From: Physcomitrium patens
Taxonomy: Eukaryota; Streptophyta; Bryopsida; Funariales; Funariaceae
Direction: 5' to 3'
DNA length: 64,000 nt
NCBI RefSeq assembly: GCF_000002425.4
Contig: NC_037256.1
Coordinates: 10,837,900 to 10,901,899 of the forward strand
Shown here: positions 25,338 through 35,857 of the stretch, piece by piece
Layout of the letters: every line of letters begins with the position of its first letter
How positions within the stretch are numbered: position 1 is the stretch's first letter
Notes under the pieces: generated by a model
The model's database searches: none
The model's input: the letters and a program-made list of their open reading frames with translations, nothing else
Told to the model about the DNA's origin: nothing
Made by a program: the position numbers and the translations under genes

Positions 25338-25970
25338 TTGTGCGCGGGAGCAAGAGAACACTGGAAAATGAAGGCTGCACCTCCACCACAGGCCCGAACC
25401 GGCAACGGTCCTGACAGCTGAATGAGAATCACCGCATGGTTAAAATTAACGCAAGTCGCGCTGGAGAGTACAATTCTACGATGCTGCCGACGGCTGCTGA
25501 TCAAGGGATACGGAGGTACCGATGCACCTGGGTTGTTGTCGCGGCGAGGTTCATTGGGTGCTGGCCTTGTGATCAGAGATCGGGCTGCAGGCGGTCTTCG
25601 CTAGCGAGCAATCGGGGTCCGGAACCACGTCCAGGGGGGCTGAACGCGAGGATCGTCAATTGTGCAAGCATCGGTTCCATCTTCCCATCACGGCGGTGAG
25701 GCGCGGCGTGATCGTGCAGGTTTCGACAGCCCTGCGACAATGCCACGTGGTATGGAAGTGGCGGAGTGGAGGTGGTGGCGACGAGCAATTCGTTGCGTCT
25801 CCCCGCGGGTGTGTGTGTGTGTGTGAAGGGGGGGCTAAAACGAAAGATATCCGTTTCTTTCGGTTTAAAAGAATTCGTTTCCGGTGATCGGGAGTAGTTG
25901 CGGAGCTTCCCTTGCGGCTTGTCACATACCCTGCAATTCATACAAGCTGCCAAGTCAATTACTGACATGT
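22979..25970. other. Upstream region of the ChaC-like gene and intergenic DNA
   Basis: Moderate GC with short frames in all phases and no recognised protein. It should include the ChaC-like promoter. It contains a GA microsatellite (25302-25332) and a GC-rich stretch (about 25340-25920) that ends abruptly where the AT-rich transposon region begins. Confidence 0.45.
25302..25332. repeat. (GA)n microsatellite
   Basis: About 31 bp of AG dinucleotides. GA repeats bind GAGA-type BBR/BPC factors in plants, but no adjacent gene was recognised. Confidence 0.9.
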
Positions 25971-26702
25971 AAAGTAGTAAGTGACCTGTAATAAGAACTT
26001 ATTTTGCGATTATTTTTGAATTTTTTATTCAAATAAAATATATGCACATTTAATAAAAGCCAATTAGCTTTTATAATATCATGATTGTTGAATGAAACCA
26101 CAAGATACAAATTTGGTTTAACCATTGGTCTGAAATAACTAATCAAGGGGTTGAAAGCCCCAATCGCTGTATCAAAGGCCATGTACCAAGGGGACTATTC
26201 TTTAGACAAGATCTGCTTTGATTTGCAATTTTTGTAATTTTTGTAAAGTGTTATCTCTCAAGAAATGAGCTTGTTTGCATAAGCCATGTAAAAGTGCCAA
26301 CATTCAAATCTCTCAATTAGTACAATTGTAGCATATATAATAAATAAGGTATAATTGAATGTAAAAAGATTTGGATAGAGCTATAAAAGTTAAAAATAAA
26401 ATACATAAAAAAAATAAAAGAGATAAAATATGATTTTAGAATTAAGACTTCTATACTAAAAAATTTGAACACACTATTTGATGGTTAATTATTACGTGGA
26501 TTTAAAAATGAGATTATTAAAAAAAATAATATAATAAAATAGAGGTACAAGAGCTAGAAATTTGAATAGGCACCTACTGATAAGACATCATATCATATTC
26601 AATAAGGCACATATATTTGTAATTAATTGATAGATTAGAAAATTGATTAATAAATTAGCCATGTGTCATACGTGTTAGTAGTTTATAAAACAAGTGAATT
26701 AT

Positions 26703-26705
<3 letters not shown>

Positions 26706-26746
<41 letters not shown>
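26706..26746. repeat. (TA)n microsatellite
   Basis: A continuous TA run of about 40 bp. Confidence 0.9.
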
Positions 26747-26749
<3 letters not shown>

Positions 26750-27126
26750 AATTTACCTTATAAGTTAACACATGTGTCTAGCAAAATCAACATATGTTAG
26801 AAGTCATAAAGAATATTTCTACATAGCTCTTACTTAGATAGTATATATAAAAACAAAAGTGAAGCCTTCTTCACTCTTTTCAATGCCTTTTTAGTTCTTA
26901 GTCTTGTTTCAAGACTTTTTAGTCTTTTAGTCTTTAAAAGAAGTCATTTTAGTTTAATATTTGAGTAATATAAGAGTGTCTTGATCTTTCTATTCTTGAA
27001 GATTCATATCTTTGATAGATATTTATACAATAGAGGTCTTAGGAATGAAGTCAAGTATTCTTTTTTAAGACCCCTCTAAGTCTAGATTTAAATACTAACT
27101 CTAAAACTAGTAATTATATATGTATA

Positions 27127-27130
<4 letters not shown>

Positions 27131-27167
<37 letters not shown>
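27131..27167. repeat. (TA)n microsatellite
   Basis: A continuous TA run of about 37 bp. Confidence 0.9.
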
Positions 27168-27170
<3 letters not shown>

Positions 27171-27339
27171 GATAAAATTTTAATTTTAATACAAAAAGTT
27201 ATAATTTCTATTTTAAATTTTATGGATGCATAATAAATAAAATAATTAAATTCATTCCATGCAAATACTTTTGTATCAATGAAGATTTGTCATTCTTCAT
27301 CTTGGTTTTGATAGATGTCATCAATAAAAAGCTTCAACT

Positions 27340-28745
27340 TTCTTTATTACATTTACAAGATTTTTTGTTGACTTCCATATTCATTTACTAATATCATATT
27401 TGTACTAATGAAGAAGATATTTCAACCTATTTAGGCATCACCTTGAATCTAAGACTTCTTCTATCTTAAATCCTTGATTATTATCTATTTTTATAGGAAG
27501 AGGTGCCATATGTCTTCTTTCCAAAATATTCACTATCTCAAAAAGATGATTTTTTAAATCTTTTGCTACAAGATTATCAACTTTTGAAAATTCAAAAATA
27601 TCAAGTTGTAGATAATAATCATAATTGGTAAAAAAAAATATATTTATTGAGTAGAAGAATGTACTAAATTATTGTATGTAAACTCTACCAATGGCAAAAG
27701 AGTTATCTAATCATCTTGATGATAGTTGATGGTATACCTCAAATATTACTCTAAAATTTGATTCACCCATTTTATTTGTCTATTAATTTGAAGATGAAAG
27801 GTCAAAGGTAGTTTCATATCTATCTTTAATATCTTAAAAAAGTTTTTTAAAAATCTTGATACAAATTGTGTCCTTCTATTTAATATAATATCTTTTTATA
27901 ATCCATAATAGTGATAGATATTATCAAGGAAAAAATTAGCTATTTTTTTTACATGAAATAAATTTTGTACATTGTATAAAATGTGACATTTTGATGAAGC
28001 AATCTACAATCATAAATATAGAGTCATATGAACTTTAACTTTGAAGATCCATAATAAAATCCATAGGAATAGAAGACTATGGTTGTTTTGATATTAGCAA
28101 TGGTTGGAGAAATCTATAGAATTAATGACAAAGAATTTTTAATCTTAAAAAAATGTCATATAGCTATATAAAGTTTTTCATATCTTTTTATATTTGCGGC
28201 CACCAAAAATCTATCAATATAAGTTTCAAAGTCTAAATATATCTAAAATATTTTATTTCTAAAAAGTTTTAATGTGCTTTAAAAATATATAAACGTGCTT
28301 CTCCTTTTTGAATATATAGACAATCTTTGAAATAAAGTAGGTTATTTTTGAACTTAGACTTGGAAGTATCATAAAACTTAAAAGAAGTATTCTTGATATC
28401 ATGAACAAGAGGATTAGAGAACATCCTTGATTGAATTTTCTTGATAAAAGTTGAATCAATAGTCAATATTTTTTTATTGCTTAAAAATAAAATTACTCAA
28501 GTTTTAAGATGATTGTTCCTTTGTTGATTAAAAGTTGCATCTCCTTCTTTTGGTGCAAGATAAGAATGTCTAAAAAATAAGTGTGATAAACCTTGTTATT
28601 TTTCAAGTTAATATATGATCTTAAAATCAAATCTTGATAATGAAATGCTTCAATAAGTTTGGAAAAGATTCAACATCTGGGCTAACATAAAGTACTTGAG
28701 GTTCTTTTGATCTATATACATAGTAACTGGATTAGAAGTGCTATC
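27340..28745 (-). pseudogene. R1: relic of chromovirus pol (RNase H to chromodomain region), AT-mutated
   Basis: This stretch aligns by eye, in order, to the better-preserved pol of element A (29970-31690). It includes an RNase H DxKNLxYF-like piece near 28640-28740, a LLYFxxxLYIxKGxARL-like piece near 28290-28350 (integrase N-terminal side), an integrase stretch near 27720-27800, and the chromodomain flank near 27370-27510. Most differences are C to T or G to A. It has no usable frame. It stops exactly where the D1 LTR begins, which suggests that D1 inserted here or that a deletion joined them. Confidence 0.7.
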
Positions 28746-28749
28746 ATGA

Positions 28750-29032
28750 TGGAACATATTTAATAAGTAAAAGAGTGAAAAAAATATTATATTTTAAAAG
28801 ATCTTAGTTCAAAATATTATAGCAAATCATTTTAGAAATATAAATAATAGTAAAATAGTACTAAATTAAAATTTCAAATACTATTTTTTTACAAAGTGGG
28901 CTTCTACTTACTTTATAGGGCCATAAATAAGGAAAAACAAGGTAGATTAGAAAAATAAAGAATTGATATTCAAAATAAACTAATTATTAACCTAGGTCAA
29001 AATTAGACCTCAAGGTACAAAATTGCACACTT
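28750..29032 (+). mobile_element. D1 LTR, left part (split by element A)
   Basis: It matches the first about 270 bp of D2, D3 and D4: an acceptor-like AAAATATTATA start, CTTCTACTTACTTTATAGGGCC, AAATAAGGxAAAACAAGGTAGA, and a stretch ending CAAGGTACAAAATTGCA. It ends with CACTT (29028-29032), the left copy of the target duplication of element A. It continues at 43696. Confidence 0.75.
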
Positions 29033-29452
29033 TATTATGGACACAAAATACAGACTTGAAATCAAACAAGAAGTTCAAGAAGAAGTGGCAAAACTAGATT
29101 AAACAGATGAGTACAAGAGCAACACTAGAAAGGTGAGCTAGAACTCCAAGAGATGTGTTTTTGAGACTGAAGAACTCTTCAGCCTCGATCCCTATATATA
29201 TTCCTACTTAGGAAGCTTCTCGAGCTACTTCTATTAACTAGGAAGCTTCTAAAAAGTTTCAGAGGCTTCATTTCTAGAAGCTTCTAAAAACTTCTCTTCT
29301 AGAAGGTTCCAGAGACTTCCTTTCTAGAAGCTTCTAGAAACTTCTCTCTAAAAGGTTCCAGAGGCTTCTCTTCTAGAAGGTTCCAGAGGCTTGTTTTCTA
29401 GAAGGTTCTAGAAACTTCTCTCTAGAAAGTTCTAAGGAATATGTCCCTAACA
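29033..29452 (-). repeat. Element A 3' LTR (left)
   Basis: 420 bp, equal in length to the right LTR. On the minus strand U3 begins TGTTAGGGACATATTCC (plus end 29452). U3 carries an array of heat-shock elements (29211-29440), followed by a TATA box (29193-29200). The plus-strand left end reads TATTATGG. Confidence 0.95.
29211..29440 (-). promoter_or_regulatory. Heat-shock element array and TATA box in the left LTR of element A
   Basis: Alternating GAA and TTC blocks spaced by two bases fill the U3 region. Perfect runs of five alternating blocks lie at 29322-29344 and 29396-29418, with further partial ones. The heat-shock factor site needs three such blocks. On the transcribed (minus) strand a TATATATA box follows directly at 29200-29193. 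This is the layout of a heat-inducible promoter; inducibility itself is inferred. Confidence 0.8.
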
Positions 29453-29454
29453 TA

Positions 29455-29468
29455 AGCCCCCCCTCCTT
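29455..29468 (-). other. Polypurine tract of element A
   Basis: The minus strand reads AAAGGAGGGGGG just before the 3' LTR, the standard site priming plus-strand synthesis in LTR retrotransposons. Confidence 0.85.
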
Positions 29469-29664
29469 TAGCTTCGAGGTCTCTGAGAAGCAATGTTGTT
29501 GATCAGTACCAACGCAAGAAAATGAAGATCTGTCGCATAACTTCTGCTATGAACTCCAACTGTTGTTCACGAGGCAAGTGGTTCATCGACCCTTGAAGCC
29601 AATGGTAGTGGCCCACGCCTTTGACTTTTGACCAAGCATGAACTTCCGTGTCCTCATTGTGAAA

Positions 29665-29856
29665 TTATCCTGCAAACACGCCTTCTGGCTGACCATCGTA
29701 AGTAGGCTCGATCTCATATACGATCACCAGTGATCGGTTACTCGATATCCTCCGTCGTCGTCGTGGTACATGTAGTTCTTCATCTCGGGGTCGCCTTCGT
29801 GAGCTACTCGGTTGCGATACTCTGACTGGCATAGTATCTATCTCTTGGCTATCCAT
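29665..29856 (-). CDS. Short basic open frame between pol and the 3' LTR of element A
   Basis: 63 codons, with a basic middle (SSSRRRPRDEELHVPRRRRR) that resembles a nuclear localisation signal. It follows the chromodomain and has no recognised domain. It may be a 3' untranslated stretch or a small accessory protein. Confidence 0.25.
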   Translation of the reverse strand: MDSQEIDTMPVRVSQPSSSRRRPRDEELHVPRRRRRISSNRSLVIVYEIEPTYDGQPEGVFAG

Positions 29857-29969
29857 ATCAAAAGACCAAACTACGATCTATCTTGGAGAAAATAACTACA
29901 TCAACTACAAATTTTGCTGGTGCTCTCCCCTTTTCTTATATTGTTGGGAGAACAAGCTTTAGAAAGAAG

Positions 29970-32900
29970 CTATCGTCGAATTGATTTAGGTTTATCAGGA
30001 TGTCGTTGATGAAACTCCTGTACCTTTTGTGGCGCATTCGCAAGATTTTTAGCTGGCTCCCACGTTCGCTCATTAATGTCATAGCTGCACCAATGAACAA
30101 GATATTCTAACTTTCCCCACATTCGTCGTGAATCCAATATCTTTTCAACCTCGTATTCTTCATGGTTCTCGATTTCAATACTAGGTGGCGGACATTGCAC
30201 TCTTTCAGAAAAAGATGACTCTCGATAAGGTTCTAACAGAGAAACATGGAAGACTGGATGTACCTTCATAGAGGCCGGTAATTCCAGCCAGTATGCCACT
30301 GGATTAATTTGCTTCTGGATGATAAATGGTTCCAATCTTCTATAGTCCAACTTATCACATGGTCACTTGGTCTTGATATTTCGTCGAAGAAGCCAGGCTT
30401 TGTCTCCAACTTTGAAAATAGGTGCTTGATTCCGAAATCTATCTGCAGACGTCTTATAGGATTCTTGAGCAGATTGTAATTGAAGCTTCAACATAGTTTG
30501 AAGCTCTGATAGTTGCTTCGCAAATCCTTCAGCTGCTGGATTGTTATTTGTTGACGAACTCAATAAATCAAGCTTCGGATGATACGCATAGTTGGAAAAG
30601 AATGGTGTTTGTTGAGTCGACGCATGGAGGGTGTTGTTATATGCAAACTCGGCTAGCGGTAGATATGCAGTCCAATCGTCTTGCTGATAGTTGATGTTGC
30701 ATCGTAAGTACTGCTCCAAGACTTGGTTCACCCATTCCGTTTGGCCATCAGTTTGAGGATGAAAAGGTGAAGAAAGCTTGATATCCACCTTCAATATTCC
30801 AAAGAGAGATGTCCAAAACTTTGACACGAACTGGGTACCTCGATTTGATATGATATCATCTGGTAGTCCATGATATCGATACACATTATCGAGAAAGAGT
30901 CTTGCTGTGACTTCACTGGACGATGTCTTCTTACAAGGAACAAAGTGTGCCATCTTCGTAAGCCGATCTACCACGACAAAGATGCTGTCAAATGAGTTTG
31001 ATGATGGTAAGTCCGTGATGAAGTCCATAGAAATTAAAGACCATGGTCGACGTGGAATTGGCAATGGCTGTAGAAGTCCATAAGGGCGATGCCGAGGATT
31101 CTTAGATCTTGAACAGATGTCACAAGAGAGGACAAAATCTTTCACATCCTTCCACATTTGGGGCCACCAAAAATCTCGGGAAATAAGCTCCAAGGTCTTG
31201 TTGAATCCAAAATATCCCGCAGCTGGAAAATCATGGCGAGATTGAAGAACTCGGAGTCGTGCTAGTCCTTTTGGAATGTACAATCGTTCTTCAAAGTATA
31301 AAAGATCTCCCTCCACCTTGAACTTGTCGTCATTGGTACGTTGCTTGATATCAATGGCTACTGAATCTTTAATGGTCATAGCACGTACTTGGTTTAGGAA
31401 GTCAGCATCAAATGATACAATAGTAGCACAAAGTTGAAATCTCTCTGGCTTCAATAACGTTGTACATTGTTGATCAAACGCTGCTTCTCCAACCTTTGGT
31501 GTAAGATACGATCTCTTTGATAAAGCATCGGATAGTCCTTACTGCCTTCCAGGTCGATAAGTGATAACAAAATCGAATCTAGATAGCGACATATTCCATC
31601 GAGCTTGACGCCGATTTAAAACTCGAGCCGTCATGAAATACTCCAAATTCTTGTGATCCGTATATACGGTTACTGGATGTGCAGCTCCTTTAAGAAAGTG
31701 ACGCCATTCTTCGAAAGAATCTACTATAGCAAGAAGTTCCTTATCGTGGATCTCATAATTGATTTCAGCAGCAAAGAACTTTCGAGAATAGAATGCAACT
31801 GGATGGAGCTTCTTATCTTCACTCATTTGTGAAAGCACAGCTCCCAAAGCAAAATCTGAAGCATCAGTTTCTAAATAGAAGGCCTTTGTAAAGTTTGGAT
31901 GTACCAAAATTGGAGCTGTAGTAAATGCTGTCTTCAAATCTTGAAACGCCTTCTCCGCCAAAGGTCCCCATTCCAACTTATCCTTGCATGTTAATCGAGT
32001 GAGAGGAGCAGCAACTTGACAATAATTCTTGATGAAGATCCGATAGAAGTTAGCAAAACCAAGAAAGCATTGTACGTCTCTAACTGTCTTCGGAACCTCC
32101 CAAGACATGATTGCTTCTACTTTCTTGGGGTCCATCTTCAAACCTTCTGTAGTCGCAATGAACTCCAAAAATTCCATCTCCGTCTAGTGAAATAAACACT
32201 TTTCTAATTTGGCATATAGTCCTCGCTTGCGTAGTTTCTCCAAGACCAAACGAACATGCTCCTCATGCTCTTCCTCGTTTTTAGAGAATATTAGAATATC
32301 GTCCAAATAGATGACAACAAAATCGTCAAGGTGTTCTCGAAAGATGTCATTCATCATATGTTGGAAAACCGCTGGAGCATTGGTAAGACCAAAAGGCATG
32401 ACATTATATTCGAAATGACCATACCTTGTACGGAATGCTGTCTTCCACTCATCTCCTTCCTTGATTCGTACGAGATTATAAGCTCTTCTTAGATCAATTT
32501 TTCTAAAGATCTTTGCACGTCCAAGTTGTTCTAAGAGACTAGAAATCAAGGGTAATGGGTAACGATTTTTCTTTGTTACCTTGTTGAGGCCTCGATAGTC
32601 CACACACATCCGTAATGATCCATCTTTCTTCTTCACAAATAAGATGGGTGCTCCAGCTGATGATTTTGAATGACGAATGAAGTTCTTGGCTAGATTCTCG
32701 TCGATATACTTTCGTAACTCTGCCAACTCCGTTTGCGATAGATTGTAGATTGGGCCAAAAGGTGGTTGTATTCCTTCTTGCAAGTCTATGGCACAATCAT
32801 ATGGTCGGTGTTCCGGTAGTATGTTGGCGTTCTTCTTTTGAAACACGTCTTCAAAATCTTTATATTGCTCCGGTATACTTGCTGTTGACATCTTCTCCTC

Positions 32901-33488
32901 GGTAGTTGGAGCCGCATAAATGACAAATGGAGTGCCTTCCTTAGATGATCTTATAAACGTTCCTGCTCCAATGAATAAGGATTTCTTTTTTCGAGGTTTT
33001 TTACTAGGTTTTTTCTTGGGTGGTTTTGTGGAAAAAGTCATCTTCCGCAACCTCCAATCTATCAATGGATTATGTTTTTCCAACCAAGAAAGACCAAGAA
33101 TAATAGGATTTGATGGGGTTCTAATAATATTAAAAATAATATGACTACTATGGTCTTTAAACATTACTTCTATAGGTTTTGATTCATGGGTGATGCTACC
33201 AGACAATAAAGGTCGTCCATCTATGATCTCAACATGAACAGGTTTTGATTTTTGTACTAAAGGGATCTTATGACGCTTTGCAAATTCTTCGTCTAAAAAA
33301 CAAGCAGATGCTCCTGAGTCTAGTAGTGCTAAGGTTCTCAGTTTTTGAGGGCCGATAAACAGAGGGATTGTAAAACAAAGTGCAGGTTGGGCAGAAAGAA
33401 AGGAACCTGATTGTTGTTGGGATATTTCATTGTCCAGCCGCACGGTTCCTACTGTGGCTGGGCATCCTCGTTTTCCTGAACAAATACT
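29970..33488 (-). pseudogene. Element A pol polyprotein (protease, RT, RNase H, integrase, chromodomain)
   Basis: One frame of about 1158 codons runs from about 33443 to 29970. It is -1 relative to gag and opens at least from about 33480. Visible domains: protease with [14 protein letters not shown] with [22 protein letters not shown] and the active site VIYLDDIL; RNase H with ETDASDFALGAVLSQ; integrase zinc part (HDFPAAGYFG and CDICSRSKNPRH); and the integrase core with FITDLP, NRGTQFVSKFW and HPQTDGQTEWVNQ. The chromodomain EYEVEKILDSRRMWG is near 30155, with cage aromatics Y, W and Y. Three in-frame stops interrupt it: TAG 32184-32186, TAA 31539-31541 and TGA 30363-30365, each explainable by a C-to-T or G-to-A change. 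Confidence 0.95.
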
Positions 33489-34396
33489 CCCCTAGTCTTG
33501 ACTATGCCTCGATTTTGCTTTTTGGGGCAGTTTCTGACTTTGTGGCCTTCTCCACCGCAATACAAGCATAAATTTTCCTCCATACGTCGCTTTTTTTCTT
33601 CTATAGTAAGAGATTTGATACGTACCGCATCAATTTGCATGTCTTCCACCTCTGAATGCGAATTCACATCGCTTGCCGACATAGTTGGAGCATGGCGAAT
33701 TGTATGTTGTCTTGAACGTTCGTCTTGGCGATGTTGGAATAGGCGATTATCGCACTTCACAGCTTGGCTAATGGTTTCATTGAGCGTTCGTGGATCAAGA
33801 AGAGTTAACAGTAAATCCTTCACATCATCTCTTAAACCCCAATAGAATTGACTCATCAACGCTTTTTCATCCCAATTGATGTCGCATACTAATTGCCTGA
33901 AATCCGAAGCATAGACTGATGTAGAACGCATCCCTTGTCGTAGCGACCGGATCTTTGTTGTAGCCCATCGAACCTTATCGTGTTCACCAAATGCTTCCGC
34001 AAATGCTTCCAAAAAGGTTTCGAAGTTGTTTAATATGGATGATCGTTTTTCAAACAAAGGAGCAAACCATGATAGAGCTTGTCCCGTAAGTAAGGTTCCA
34101 ACAAGCCCAACACATGACTCCTCCGTTGGATATCGTTCGGGCTGTAAAACTGTTATCAACCTAATTTGATTGACGAATCCTCGAAACTTGGAACGTGTTC
34201 CATCAAACTTATCTGGAAGGCTAACTCGAGGCTCCTTATGTTGTAGAACTAGTGGTTCTTGTCGAACCTGAGGTAAAGTTGTTTCTCCAAGTGCCGAAAT
34301 TTGAGGCTGGTGTAGTTTAGATTGTGCTATCCCAGATACTCCATCATTATGAAGCCTTGCCACCACTCCTTCAATCTCTGCAGTTCTTTGTGATAA
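33449..34396 (-). pseudogene. Element A gag, 5' end cut off by element B
   Basis: About 305+ residues. A Retrotrans_gag-like core (SLPDKFDGTRSKFRGFVNQ, LTGQALSWFAPL, WATTKIRSLRQG, QFYWGLRDDVKDLLL) and a CCHC zinc knuckle (CLYCGGEGHKVRNC) near the C-terminus are visible, then a TAG stop at 33449-33451. The frame stays open upstream of 34366 (LSQRTAEIEGVVARL) right up to the B insertion at 34399, so B lies inside the gag frame. Its start must be in or beyond the N run near 43134. The overlap with pol in the -1 frame points to programmed frameshifting. Confidence 0.9.
33470..33476 (-). promoter_or_regulatory. Candidate -1 frameshift heptamer between gag and pol of element A
   Basis: The minus strand reads GGAAAAC within the stretch where gag and the -1 pol frame are both open. 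It differs by one G-to-A from GGGAAAC, a proven slippery heptamer type used by sushi-class Ty3 elements. The overlap and the -1 relation are seen; function is inferred. Confidence 0.4.
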
Positions 34397-34399
34397 CGT

Positions 34400-35795
34400 T
34401 GTCGTATTACGTGCTTTCCTGCTCGAGAACGCGCCGGGCGTCTGGCTGTAGAAGGTAGTATGGAGATTCGCCGTTAGTCAAGCAGTCTATCAGTTTTTGA
34501 CTGCTGGAATATAAACGACTGCAACAATGTACCGTAAATCTATACGGGTGCTCTTCGACTGCTTGTCGAAGTCCTTTTTGCCCCAGCCGGTAGGTCTCTA
34601 GACGTTACAGAGAACCCCGTACAACCCAAACTGTTAACCTTCAATACTGCTTTGTACTTACGATCTTGTATCCACTGACTGTCTTGTTAGATTAACCCAA
34701 TAAATTTCATTCACTCCGCATACTCAATCCTATAGACACCCTTTTAATCCTTCAATCACAGACATAACTCGATTTCACAAAACAGTCAAGAGTATTCAAA
34801 CCCACTTCATTTAAAAATCCCGATTCACCATTACAACACTGACTTCAGCAGCGATTGCCTCAGTCTTCCCCAAAACTCTACGAAGAAGAAAAATCCAAAT
34901 CCTATGTCTTTCCTTCCCCGACCCGAAGCATGAAGCTCCTCTCTCTAATTCCCTTGATCTTCCAAAAATCTCCAATGAAAAACCGAACTAGTAACCTTGC
35001 AAAAGCTTGAAAAAACTCGCTCCCCCCGATTCCCCTCAAAAAAAAACCACCCCCAAAACTATATCCCACCTAACTTTATCCTCTGAATTTCTTCAATCTT
35101 CCGTCTTAGATCTGGAATTGGCTCCCACCTCTAGCTTGGATCCGAAATTGGCTCTCGCCGTCAACTTTCTCCTACATTTTTGCCTTTAAGAAATCCATTT
35201 ACCGAAAACAACGTTCCCTGAGACGGCACAGAGAACAGGACAGCCTGAAACAGAATCGAACCCCGTAATCGGGACCACATTGAGTCGCCCGACCAATTCA
35301 GGTCCTATATTGGGAAAGATGCCCGTAGTAACCTGGATGTTCCCGTAATTGGGTCAAATTGGTCCTCGCGTCAGATTGGCTAAGACCCGTAGTAAGACCT
35401 GGATTTCCCGTAACTGGGTCAAATTGGTCCTCGCGTCAGATTGGCTAAGACCCGTAGTAAGACCTGGATTTCCCGTAACTAGACTGCATTGGGTTGCCCC
35501 ACCAATACAGGTCTCATATTGGGTAAGAGGACCCGGATTGGATTATCGAAATTGGATCCAATTGGCTCCTCGAACCCGTCGTGTGAATTGGTCCTTCTCT
35601 TCCTGCTGACTCCTGTTATTGGAATCGAATGGGGCATTTCAGTATGCCCCGGCTGACTGTAACGGAGTCACTGAACCTGACCACTCAGTATTTGTACTGG
35701 AGTTGGTCGATGCTTCCAATATTCGAGGTAACTGAATATTAATAAAATTCCCCTTTCTTTTTATTTTCACTGTATACTCGTGTTACAACACGACA
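34400..35795 (-). repeat. Element B 3' LTR (left)
   Basis: 1396 bp with inverted ends (TGTCGT...ACGACA). It includes two adjacent 65-bp copies (35342-35406, 35407-35471) plus partial flanking copies that start CCCGTAA. A part around 35267-35680 resembles the gag-pol linker of element C. Confidence 0.95.
35342..35471. repeat. 65-bp tandem duplication in the LTR of element B
   Basis: Two copies starting CCCGTAA[TC]TGGGTCAAATTGG differ at one base. Shorter relics of the same unit precede and follow it. The right LTR has the same structure, so it predates the insertion. Confidence 0.95.
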
Positions 35796-35808
35796 TCCAC
35801 TCCCTCTG
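35796..35808 (-). other. Polypurine tract of element B
   Basis: The minus strand reads AGAGGGAGTGGA directly before the 3' LTR. Confidence 0.75.
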
Positions 35809-35857
35809 AACCTGTGCATCCTCCGGTATGCACCAATTTACCCAATTGCTGTTTGAT

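Larger units (their letters stand above)
25971..27339. other. AT-rich DNA at the edge of the transposon region
   Basis: No genes were recognised. Two TA microsatellites are present (26706-26746, 27131-27167). The sequence looks like strongly decayed repeat DNA. Confidence 0.6.

Noticed and set aside
25573-25968. 131-codon minus-strand frame
   Set aside because: Low-complexity composition from a GC-rich stretch and a GT microsatellite; overlapping frames of similar length occur on the other strand.
35342-35471. CRISPR-like repeat-spacer array
   Set aside because: The units are directly adjacent without unique spacers and lie in an LTR of a eukaryotic element.
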